From assembly GCA_913058395.1 (NCBI GenBank), contig CAJXQI010000001.1:186001-250000 (forward strand): 64,000 nt of DNA, written 5' to 3'. Position numbers and translations under genes: made by a program. Positions 56,880 to 64,000 of the stretch are shown in pieces (position 1 is the first letter of the stretch; the number at the start of each line of letters is the position of its first letter). Under the pieces are notes generated by a model that was not told the origin of the DNA, made no database searches, and saw only the letters and a list, made by a program, of their open reading frames with translations. This DNA is from an uncultured Colwellia sp. (lineage in GTDB: Bacteria; Pseudomonadota; Gammaproteobacteria; Enterobacterales; Alteromonadaceae).

Positions 56880-58898
56880 TTACAGTTTGAACTCTTGTAC
56901 AGATTGCTGTAACTCTTCTGCTAAGCGAGCTACTTCACTACTCGATTCAGCTGTTTGTTGTGAACCTGCTGATGTTTGTTCAGCAATGGCAACAATTGAC
57001 TCCAGGTTTTCACTGATTTCATGTGCCACAACACTTTGCTCTTCAGCAGCGGTAGCAATTTGTGAACTACGGTCAAAGGCTTCATGAACTGCGTGAGTAA
57101 TAGTGTCGAGAGCTTGTTCTGCTTGTACACTTTGCTCAACACAATTTGATGCTTGCTTTTTACCGGTATCCATAACGGAAACGGCTTTTTCAGCACCACC
57201 TTGTAGCACTTCAATCATATTTTGAATTTCTTGTGTCGATTCCTGTGTGCGACTAGCAAGTGTTCTAACCTCATCAGCAACAACAGCAAAGCCTCGACCT
57301 TGCTCACCGGCACGAGCAGCTTCAATCGCAGCATTTAATGCTAATAAGTTCGTTTGCTCTGCAATTCCACGAATAACATCAAGAATACCACCGATAGAGG
57401 CGCTGTCCTGTTGTAATTTATTGATAACTTGAGATGCCGATTCAACTTCATTTGCTAGTAACTCGATAGTTTCACGGTTACGGCCAGAAATAACTTTCAC
57501 ACGCTCTGCTTCATCATCGGCTTGTTTAATTTCACCTAGGGCATCGTTGGCACTTGAAAGTACGCTTTGTGAAGTGCTGCTCATTTCAGTAGTCGCTGAT
57601 GCAGCTTGTTCTACTTGAGTGCGTTGCTCTTCAATCGCCGTTGTACTTTGTGCTGTTACTGCAGATGTTTGTTCTGCGGCAGTTGCTAGTTGCGTTGAAC
57701 GGCTAACAATACTTTGAATTAAGTTTCGTAAGCTATCTATTAGCAAGTTACAGTTACGTGATAATTGTGCAAATTCATCGTTACCACTTTCGTCTAATTT
57801 ACGTGACAAATCACCTGAAGCGACAACATTAAGCATTTCGTTAACACGGCTTAACGGGCGAGTGATACTGGTCAGTGTGATCCAAGCAATTACTATCGCT
57901 AGTACGATTGATATGAGTGTAATAACAAGTGTGTTTCGAGTGCCTTCGGATACTGAGTCTTCAACTAATATTCCGGTAGCAATCGTTGTTTTATTCGCGA
58001 GCTCTACTTGTGCTGCTAGAATTTTATTTGCGCTACTAATACCGTCTTCTGCTGCCTTTAGGCTAACAGTTGCTGCAGCTATTGCATTTAACTGGTTATC
58101 TTTATTGGCAAAGATTTTATCGTTACCTGTGATATAGCTTTCTAATTCAGAAAAACTGGATGTTAGTTCTTCTGCTACTTCAGACACTCCCTGCTGATTC
58201 AATTCACTTGTGACGTCATTAACCGAATTGATAATATCGTTAAAAGAATTTTTTACTTCGCCAGCAACTAAATTTGCAGATTGCTGTTCAATTATTTCAC
58301 GATATTCGAAGGCTGAACTTACCATTCCGTTTAGCAGAGTTTCTAAACGCTCGGCTAAGCCAACCGCTCGCTGTAGTTTTGTATCAGCTAAATCATGGTC
58401 GGCAAGATCGAGTAAGATAGTTGCTGTATCATCAGCTTTCTCTTCAATAATATCGATTTTATCGATAAGTGTTGTCTGCTGTTCAATCGCTAACCTACGG
58501 TTACTGATAACACTATCAATTTCGTTTTCTAAATTATTGTAGACCGAATCTAGTTTACGCAAATTTCCGATTAAGCTTGCTTCATCTTTAACGATATTTT
58601 TTAAACTCTTTAACTGAGTTCTAAAATCGGCTTTGTCGTTATTATATGCCGAACGGTTATTTGCAAGGGGCGCTAATTCGCTTTGGTAATAGGCACGTAG
58701 CGTTAAGTTGCCTATTTCTGTTAGATCGTTCGCGAGCCTATTACTTCCTTTTAACGTCGGTATCGCAAGTTCATTTTGCTGTTTCGTGGCATTGCCAATA
58801 GTATCTAAACTATTCCATGATATTACGCTGGTTAAAATGAGTAAAAGTGAAATAACGGTGAAGCCACCAATTATTTTCATTGCTACAGTTAATTTCAT
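56880..58898 (-). CDS. methyl-accepting chemotaxis protein
   Basis: A 672-residue chemoreceptor. The start is the ATG at 58898 ([13 protein letters not shown]), which has a GGTGGGA site; an upstream TTG would add four residues. A first membrane helix (about 7-28) precedes a long, mostly helical periplasmic sensor (~300 residues); a second helix ([18 protein letters not shown]) leads to HAMP and the signalling domain with [20 protein letters not shown] and [15 protein letters not shown]. No CheB/CheR-binding pentapeptide is seen at the C-terminus. Ligand unknown. Single gene. Confidence 0.93.
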   Translation of the reverse strand: MKLTVAMKIIGGFTVISLLLILTSVISWNSLDTIGNATKQQNELAIPTLKGSNRLANDLTEIGNLTLRAYYQSELAPLANNRSAYNNDKADFRTQLKSLKNIVKDEASLIGNLRKLDSVYNNLENEIDSVISNRRLAIEQQTTLIDKIDIIEEKADDTATILLDLADHDLADTKLQRAVGLAERLETLLNGMVSSAFEYREIIEQQSANLVAGEVKNSFNDIINSVNDVTSELNQQGVSEVAEELTSSFSELESYITGNDKIFANKDNQLNAIAAATVSLKAAEDGISSANKILAAQVELANKTTIATGILVEDSVSEGTRNTLVITLISIVLAIVIAWITLTSITRPLSRVNEMLNVVASGDLSRKLDESGNDEFAQLSRNCNLLIDSLRNLIQSIVSRSTQLATAAEQTSAVTAQSTTAIEEQRTQVEQAASATTEMSSTSQSVLSSANDALGEIKQADDEAERVKVISGRNRETIELLANEVESASQVINKLQQDSASIGGILDVIRGIAEQTNLLALNAAIEAARAGEQGRGFAVVADEVRTLASRTQESTQEIQNMIEVLQGGAEKAVSVMDTGKKQASNCVEQSVQAEQALDTITHAVHEAFDRSSQIATAAEEQSVVAHEISENLESIVAIAEQTSAGSQQTAESSSEVARLAEELQQSVQEFKL

Positions 58899-59063
58899 AG
58901 ATCCCACCAATATATAAATTAAATTATGTACAGACTAATTAAAAAGCATGCTTTATTAACGTAATTAATCATTAATTATTATTAGACTACAAGGAAAACA
59001 TATAAGTCTTCACGCTAGTATAGCAAGCTAAGCAACATTTTAAACAGCAGACGTCAGCTATCT

Positions 59064-59876
59064 TTATGTTTTATGGGCTTGTTCAGTAAATAATACTTTA
59101 TCAGACCATCTTAAAATAGATAAGTGGTGACCCCAAACACAACCTGTGTCGAGAGCATAAATATTATTTGGTTGGCAGTTGCCCATTAACGCTGCCCAAT
59201 GACCAAATAGCCATTGGGTATTGTTTTTTATATGTTTAAATTCAAACCAGGGAGTTAATTCCTTTGGCGCTTGATTTAAGTTTTCTTTACATTCGAAATC
59301 TAAACTGCCGTCGTTATGGCAATAGCGCATACGTGTTAGGGCGTTAATAGTGAAGCGAAACTTCGATATTTCATCGTTAGCATTTTCCCAACTTATTGGC
59401 TGAGAACCGTACATATGCTTAAGCCAATACTTGAATTCAGGTGAAATTAGGTGCTGATGGGCAATATCAGCTTGTTTCAATGCTATTGTTGGCGTCCATT
59501 GTGGTGACAACCCCGCATGGCTCATATAAGTTTCTTCACCTGGCACTTTTTGAATAAGAGGTTGGCTAATTAACCAATGAAGTAACTCTTCTGCATCAGG
59601 CGCTGATAATAGTGTAGAAAGCTGATCTTGTGCTTTTACTTTTTTTAAGCCGTGAAAAACTGAGAGTAAATGTAGATCATGGTTGCCTAAGACTACTTTT
59701 GCATTGTCTTTCAATGATTTGATAAGTCGAAGGGTCGCTAATGAGTCGGGACCACGTGCGACTAGGTCTCCTGCAACATATAATTGATCATCAGTTGTGG
59801 AAAAGGCTATTTTACTCAGTAACGCATCGAGTTCGCTATAACAGCCTTGTATATCACCGACAAAATAATCTGTCAT
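59064..59876 (-). CDS. apaH: diadenosine tetraphosphatase (symmetrical)
   Basis: A 270-residue metallophosphatase splitting Ap4A into two ADP. Metal-binding motifs: YFVGDIQGCYSELDALL, VAGDLVARGPDS, VLGNHDLHLL. Last gene of the operon lptD-surA-pdxA-rsmA-apaG-apaH, 9 bp after apaG. Length and order are standard for gammaproteobacteria. Confidence 0.96.
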   Translation of the reverse strand: MTDYFVGDIQGCYSELDALLSKIAFSTTDDQLYVAGDLVARGPDSLATLRLIKSLKDNAKVVLGNHDLHLLSVFHGLKKVKAQDQLSTLLSAPDAEELLHWLISQPLIQKVPGEETYMSHAGLSPQWTPTIALKQADIAHQHLISPEFKYWLKHMYGSQPISWENANDEISKFRFTINALTRMRYCHNDGSLDFECKENLNQAPKELTPWFEFKHIKNNTQWLFGHWAALMGNCQPNNIYALDTGCVWGHHLSILRWSDKVLFTEQAHKT

Positions 59877-59885
59877 AGCGTCCTA

Positions 59886-60281
59886 CTAATTTAAAATATT
59901 AGGTTTCGCCAAGCGAAAAAGCGGAATATCAACTTGTATTAATTCACCATCACTTTGTTGCATTTGATAATGGCCTTGCATATTACCTAGTGGTGACTTT
60001 AAGACGCAACCACTAGTATAGGTAAAGCTTTCGTTAGGCTTAATATGTGGTTGTTGCCCAATAACGCCTTCACCAGATACGGTATTACTTTCTCCATTTG
60101 CGTCGGTAATCAGCCAGTATCGGTCAATAAGCTGTACTGTTTCATTACTTTGGTTGCTAATGGTGATGGTGTAGCTAAAAACAAATTGTTGCTCAGCTTC
60201 GATTGATTGCTGAGCAATATAGTTGCTTTGAACTTCAACACGTACGGCATGTGTAACTATATAATTGCTTTTAGTCATCAT
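59886..60281 (-). CDS. apaG: ApaG domain protein
   Basis: A 131-residue protein of the ApaG fold (an Fn3-like beta-sandwich), associated with divalent metal (Co/Mg) phenotypes in enterics; molecular function not firmly known. It has the [20 protein letters not shown] and [20 protein letters not shown] segments and [12 protein letters not shown]. Two adjacent ATG codons (60281, 60278); the gene overlaps the end of rsmA by about 10 bp. Confidence 0.94.
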   Translation of the reverse strand: MMTKSNYIVTHAVRVEVQSNYIAQQSIEAEQQFVFSYTITISNQSNETVQLIDRYWLITDANGESNTVSGEGVIGQQPHIKPNESFTYTSGCVLKSPLGNMQGHYQMQQSDGELIQVDIPLFRLAKPNILN

Positions 60282-61092
60282 TGGCTATTACAGGGTTATC
60301 AGTGATAAAATTAGCCAGTTTGATAAAATCATTTAAGCCCAAGTTCTCGGGACGCAAACTAGGATCAATATCTAATGATTGTAACTGTTCGACTGATATT
60401 AATTTTTTAAAGCTGTTGCGAATTGTTTTACGACGTTGGTTAAAAGCAGCTAAACAAACTTGGTTAAGCGCTTTTATATCCTTAACTGGATTCTTGATGA
60501 CTTTATGTGGCACAAGGCGAACAATAGCAGAATCAACTTTAGGCGCAGGTTTAAATGCTTCTGGGCCAATTTCCATTACCGGGATAACCTGACATTGGTA
60601 TTGTGTCATGATTGACAAACGACCGAATGATTTACAGTCAGGACCTGAAGCCATGCGCTGAACTACTTCTTTTTGTAGCATAAAGTGCATGTCTTTCACT
60701 TTATCTTTAAAAGTTAACAAGTGAAAGATAAGTGGTGTAGATATGTTATACGGCAAGTTGCCAAAAATACGTAATGGCTTGTCTTCACTTGCTAATTTTG
60801 AAAAATCAAACTTTAATGCATCTTCTTCATAAATGGTTAATTTAGGTGCTAAGAAAGGGTGATGACGTAATCTGTGTGCTAAATCACGATCTAATTCTAC
60901 TACGCTAAGCTCACCTGCTCGTTCGATTACAGGCTCAGTTAATGCGCCAAGGCCGGGACCGATTTCAATTAAATTTTCATTTGGCTCAGGGTTAATTGCA
61001 TCGACAATATCACTAATGACTGCATCATTATGCAGGAAGTTTTGTCCAAAGCGTTTTTTTGCTTGATGACCTAAATGGGAATTTTTACTCAT
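60271..61092 (-). CDS. rsmA: 16S rRNA (adenine1518-N6/adenine1519-N6)-dimethyltransferase
   Basis: A 273-residue SAM-dependent methyltransferase that dimethylates two adjacent adenines in helix 45 of 16S rRNA. Motifs: [29 protein letters not shown], the [15 protein letters not shown] catalytic motif, and [15 protein letters not shown]. Also called ksgA. Fourth gene of the lptD operon. Confidence 0.97.
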   Translation of the reverse strand: MSKNSHLGHQAKKRFGQNFLHNDAVISDIVDAINPEPNENLIEIGPGLGALTEPVIERAGELSVVELDRDLAHRLRHHPFLAPKLTIYEEDALKFDFSKLASEDKPLRIFGNLPYNISTPLIFHLLTFKDKVKDMHFMLQKEVVQRMASGPDCKSFGRLSIMTQYQCQVIPVMEIGPEAFKPAPKVDSAIVRLVPHKVIKNPVKDIKALNQVCLAAFNQRRKTIRNSFKKLISVEQLQSLDIDPSLRPENLGLNDFIKLANFITDNPVIANDD

Positions 61093-61116
61093 AATTTTCT
61101 ATTGCTCGAATTGAAG

Positions 61117-62100
61117 CTAAGTTTGGTTATTAGCCAAAGTGATTGCGGTGCGGATAGCTTCGTTGAAACTTCCGACATCGGCTTGATTACTACCAGCTAA
61201 ATCTAAGGCGGTGCCATGGTCAACTGATGTTCTAATAAAGGGTAAACCTAAGGTAATGTTTACTGAAGAGCCAAAACCTTTAAATTTTAGCACCGGCAAG
61301 CCTTGATCATGAAACATACTTAATACGGCGTCGGCCTCTGCGAGGTATTTTTCTTGAAAAATAGTATCTGCAGGCAATGGACCGATAAGGCTCATACCTT
61401 CCTGTCGGAGTTCATCTAAAGCAGGGATCATGACATCAATTTCTTCTCGACCCAAATGTCCATCTTCACCCGCATGCGGATTGATACCACAAACATAAAT
61501 TTTAGGGCTTGGAATACCGAATTTAGTGATCAAATCTTGATGTAAAATACGTGTTATTTTCTGTAGTCGTTCGTGAGTAACTGCTTTAGCTACATAAGCA
61601 AGAGGGATATGTGTGGTGACTAACGCTACTCTTAGTCCTTCTGTTGCCAACATCATGACTACGTCAGAGCAATTTGCTTGATGAGCAAAATACTCAGTGT
61701 GACCACTAAAAGGAATGCCAGCTTGATTAATTAGCCCTTTATGAACAGGGCCAGTAACTACGGCATCAAACTCACCTGAAATATTCCTCTCACTGGCGAT
61801 ACGCAATGTTTCAACAACATAGCGACCATTGTTAGCGTTAAGTTCACCGGGAATACAAACATCGTCTAATTCAACAGGAAGTACGATTAGCGTGCCTGCT
61901 TGATGAGCGGTGGGCTCATCATCAGCATTATATTCTTTAATAATTAATGGTAATTGAAGTAACTTAGCGCGCGCACGCAATAACTCGACCGAGGCAACTG
62001 CAACTATTTGTGCTGGCCATGACTGTTGAGCTATTGTTATGACTAAATCAGGTCCAACGCCCGCAGGCTCACCTGGTGTTATTGCTATGCGTTTTAACAC
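61117..62100 (-). CDS. pdxA: 4-hydroxythreonine-4-phosphate dehydrogenase
   Basis: A 327-residue metal- and NAD-dependent enzyme of pyridoxal phosphate synthesis. It starts [19 protein letters not shown]; metal-binding His residues lie in [24 protein letters not shown] and [11 protein letters not shown]. The start codon overlaps the surA stop region, indicating coupled translation. Confidence 0.96.
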   Translation of the reverse strand: MLKRIAITPGEPAGVGPDLVITIAQQSWPAQIVAVASVELLRARAKLLQLPLIIKEYNADDEPTAHQAGTLIVLPVELDDVCIPGELNANNGRYVVETLRIASERNISGEFDAVVTGPVHKGLINQAGIPFSGHTEYFAHQANCSDVVMMLATEGLRVALVTTHIPLAYVAKAVTHERLQKITRILHQDLITKFGIPSPKIYVCGINPHAGEDGHLGREEIDVMIPALDELRQEGMSLIGPLPADTIFQEKYLAEADAVLSMFHDQGLPVLKFKGFGSSVNITLGLPFIRTSVDHGTALDLAGSNQADVGSFNEAIRTAITLANNQT

Positions 62101-63398
62101 TATTTTTCGTCCGACTCTATAATTTCAACATAAGCTTCATCACGTAGTTCTTTAATCCATCGAGCACCTTCCATGCCAAACTTTCGATTGTAAAGCATTT
62201 GATAAGCACGGTTTTCGTTCATCTGATTGGTTGTATCTAACGTACGACGACCTGTCAATTTAGCTATATGCCAACCAAACGATGAACGAAATGGTTTGTG
62301 GACTTCATCAACTTCTAAACTTGCTAAGGCTTCAGAAAAAATGGGGTCATATTTACTTGGCTCTTTCCAGCCTAAATCACCACCTCGAACAGAGGTAGGT
62401 CCATCTGAATGCTCTTTTGCTAATTCTGCAAAATCAGCACCAGTATTTAATTGTTCAATTAACTCTTGCAGCATTGCTTCAGCTTTTGCTTCACTAAGGA
62501 TAATTGACGGGGTAATTAAAATATGACTAGCTTTAACTTCTTCAATTTCGACTACTTGTCGGCCTCGAACATCAACAAGCTTTACAATGCTAAAACCTAA
62601 TCCTGTTCGAATAGGGCCAAAAACACTGCCCTTTTCTTTACCATCAACTATCTTTGAAAAAAGTGTTGGCATTTCATTGATGCTTTTCCAGCCTAAATCA
62701 CCACCTTCTAGTGCTTTACCGCCACCTGAAGAGGTCATGGCAATTTTAGTAAAATCACTACCGCTCTCTAAAAGCTCTAGAACTTTTTCAGCACGAGATT
62801 TCGCAGCGTTGATATCCTCTTGACTAGGGTCACTAGGAAATTCAATTAAGATATGACCTAAACGATATTCAACATCAGCAGATGTTTGTTCTTTCATTAC
62901 TTCCAGTAAATTAGCTACATCTTGTGGAGAAATGTAAATGCGGCGTCTGAGGCTTGCGCGACGAACTTCACCGGAAATTAGTTCTTTGCGAACATTTTCA
63001 CGATATTTCTCATAGCTTTCACCTTCAGAAAGTAGTGTTTCACGAAATGACTCAAGTGTTTGGCCATTATCCTTTGCCATATTTGAAAGTGTTTCATCAA
63101 GTTGTGCATCGCTTACTTGAATACCCATTCGCTCGCCCAGTTGCAAAATAATGGCATCATTAACTAACTTTTCCATTACTTGAATACGCAGGGCACGATC
63201 AGACGGTAAAGTTTGATTATTCTTTTTAGCTTGCAAGGTAATGGATGAGATTAGATCTTTGACTTCAGACTCTAATACCACACCATTGTTAACAATCGCT
63301 GTTACTCTATCTAGTTCAACTTCTTCGGCAAAACTATGCTTAATAGGGTTTAACATTAGCACTGAGCTAAGGAGTAATAATTTCAATGAATTTTTCAT
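62100..63398 (-). CDS. surA: periplasmic chaperone / peptidyl-prolyl isomerase SurA
   Basis: A 432-residue periplasmic chaperone for outer-membrane proteins, including LptD encoded just upstream. Signal peptide about 1-24 (ending SFA), an N-terminal SurA domain (about 28-150), and two parvulin domains, the first starting [13 protein letters not shown] and the second [24 protein letters not shown] and [17 protein letters not shown] are the conserved parvulin motifs. Standard length. Confidence 0.96.
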   Translation of the reverse strand: MKNSLKLLLLSSVLMLNPIKHSFAEEVELDRVTAIVNNGVVLESEVKDLISSITLQAKKNNQTLPSDRALRIQVMEKLVNDAIILQLGERMGIQVSDAQLDETLSNMAKDNGQTLESFRETLLSEGESYEKYRENVRKELISGEVRRASLRRRIYISPQDVANLLEVMKEQTSADVEYRLGHILIEFPSDPSQEDINAAKSRAEKVLELLESGSDFTKIAMTSSGGGKALEGGDLGWKSINEMPTLFSKIVDGKEKGSVFGPIRTGLGFSIVKLVDVRGRQVVEIEEVKASHILITPSIILSEAKAEAMLQELIEQLNTGADFAELAKEHSDGPTSVRGGDLGWKEPSKYDPIFSEALASLEVDEVHKPFRSSFGWHIAKLTGRRTLDTTNQMNENRAYQMLYNRKFGMEGARWIKELRDEAYVEIIESDEK

Positions 63399-63418
63399 GT
63401 AACGTAAATTTCTTCTAA

Positions 63419-64000
63419 TTAATTATTAAGGAAGTAAGGGCGTTTATAGCCGAATATACTTGAATTTAGCATATCACTAACACTGTTAGATGACTGCTTA
63501 CTATTAACGCCATTATATACAAATTCAATCTTAAAACCGCTATCAAACGCATCACGGTTTTCATTTATATTGTTATCGTCTTCAATTTTAGAGTTAATAT
63601 TGCGGTGGTATGCAAATCGTATTCCCCAACAACAACTACTATACTCAAGACCTGCATAACTTTCGATACTGCGTCTACCTTTTAAGTCTTGTGTAAAACG
63701 GCCGACAAATTGCCAACGGTCAGCAATTTTTATACTAGTCGCCAATGACATTTGTTCTAATGACTCTCCTGAGACATCACTAGCGTAGCGATGGTTCAAT
63801 TGAATTGTTTGATTATTTGAAAATAAGTAATCTAATGATGTCTGACTTTTACTGGTGCTATTTGAATCTGTGTTGTATTGAATGTCGCTACTAAACTGCC
63901 AATTTCGGCTTAAATGAACGTATATATCAGCAGCTAACGCTGATTTATCAGCGATAACATCTTGTTCACTATTGTTAAAGTTACTTTCATTAAAGTAAAC
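63419..64000 (-). CDS. lptD: LPS-assembly outer-membrane protein LptD, C-terminal part
   Basis: The gene runs off the right edge; the visible 193 codons cover the last barrel strands. The segment includes LNHRYASDVSGESLEQ, WQFVGRFTQDLKGRRSIES, and GLEYSSCCWGIRFAYHRN, whose adjacent Cys pair is the conserved C-terminal cysteine pair forming disulfides in LptD. The chain ends YKRPYFLNN, slightly beyond the usual last strand. It opens the operon with surA, pdxA, rsmA, apaG and apaH. Confidence 0.93.
   Translation of the reverse strand, partial: VYFNESNFNNSEQDVIADKSALAADIYVHLSRNWQFSSDIQYNTDSNSTSKSQTSLDYLFSNNQTIQLNHRYASDVSGESLEQMSLATSIKIADRWQFVGRFTQDLKGRRSIESYAGLEYSSCCWGIRFAYHRNINSKIEDDNNINENRDAFDSGFKIEFVYNGVNSKQSSNSVSDMLNSSIFGYKRPYFLNN

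Noticed and set aside
57862-58542. Plus-strand open frames antisense to the chemotaxis receptor
   Set aside because: Opposite-strand frames of a helical, Ala/Ser-rich gene; no ribosome-binding site or recognised motif.

Overview
The window reads as chromosomal DNA of an AT-rich marine gammaproteobacterium of the order Alteromonadales, most likely the Colwellia/Thalassotalea group. This rests on the lptD-surA-pdxA-rsmA-apaG-apaH, ispB//rplU-rpmA-obgE and folA neighbourhoods, on a subtilase with a GlyGly-CTERM-like tail, and on short structured intergenic repeats. Species cannot be fixed from the window alone.

Layout. Positions 3-455 hold the tail of a glycerate-kinase-like gene, followed by a large secreted subtilase (minus strand). 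Positions 6263-9526 hold a MipA/OmpV - DUF3019 - response regulator - sensor kinase module; a second module with the same gene order lies at 41601-44974 on the other strand. Next come an RluA-type pseudouridine synthase with an N-terminal extension, a membrane-anchored XRE regulator, and a two-gene signalling unit made of an HD-GYP response regulator and a very large hybrid kinase with a periplasmic NMT1/THI5-like sensor.

Positions 18823-38923 form a cobalamin salvage and assembly island with three cobalamin riboswitches on the plus strand. The first precedes cobT-cobS-cobU-cobQ. The second precedes btuB. The third precedes btuM-cbiA-cobN-(TolQ/ExbB-like)-(DUF2149)-btuR. A minus-strand operon (phosphatase-cbiB-cobD) and a signal-peptide-less BtuF-like protein complete the set. 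Corrin-ring synthesis genes, btuCD and the CobS/CobT-type chelatase ATPases are not in the window. The most interesting unit is the CobN-like chelatase: it has a signal peptide and a C-terminal membrane anchor, so its catalytic domain should be periplasmic, and it is followed by two small membrane proteins resembling a TolQ/TolR (ExbB/ExbD) proton motor.

Positions 39129-39707 look like a mobile integron gene cassette with a recognisable attC site, followed by a small HEPN-like gene. After the second MipA module come a LysR gene divergent from glutaryl-CoA dehydrogenase, a fused E1-type dehydrogenase with a FabD-like acyltransferase, argR, galM, ispB, rplU-rpmA, a MITE-like element, obgE, folA, a chemotaxis receptor, and the apaH-apaG-rsmA-pdxA-surA-lptD operon, which runs off the right edge.

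Working together: BtuB (outer membrane) and BtuM (inner membrane) would import corrinoids. BtuR adenosylates them, CbiA/CobQ amidate, CobD/CbiB attach aminopropanol, CobU/CobT/CobS/CobC build the lower loop, and the riboswitches should repress the set when cobalamin is plentiful. The place of the envelope CobN machine in this scheme is unknown.
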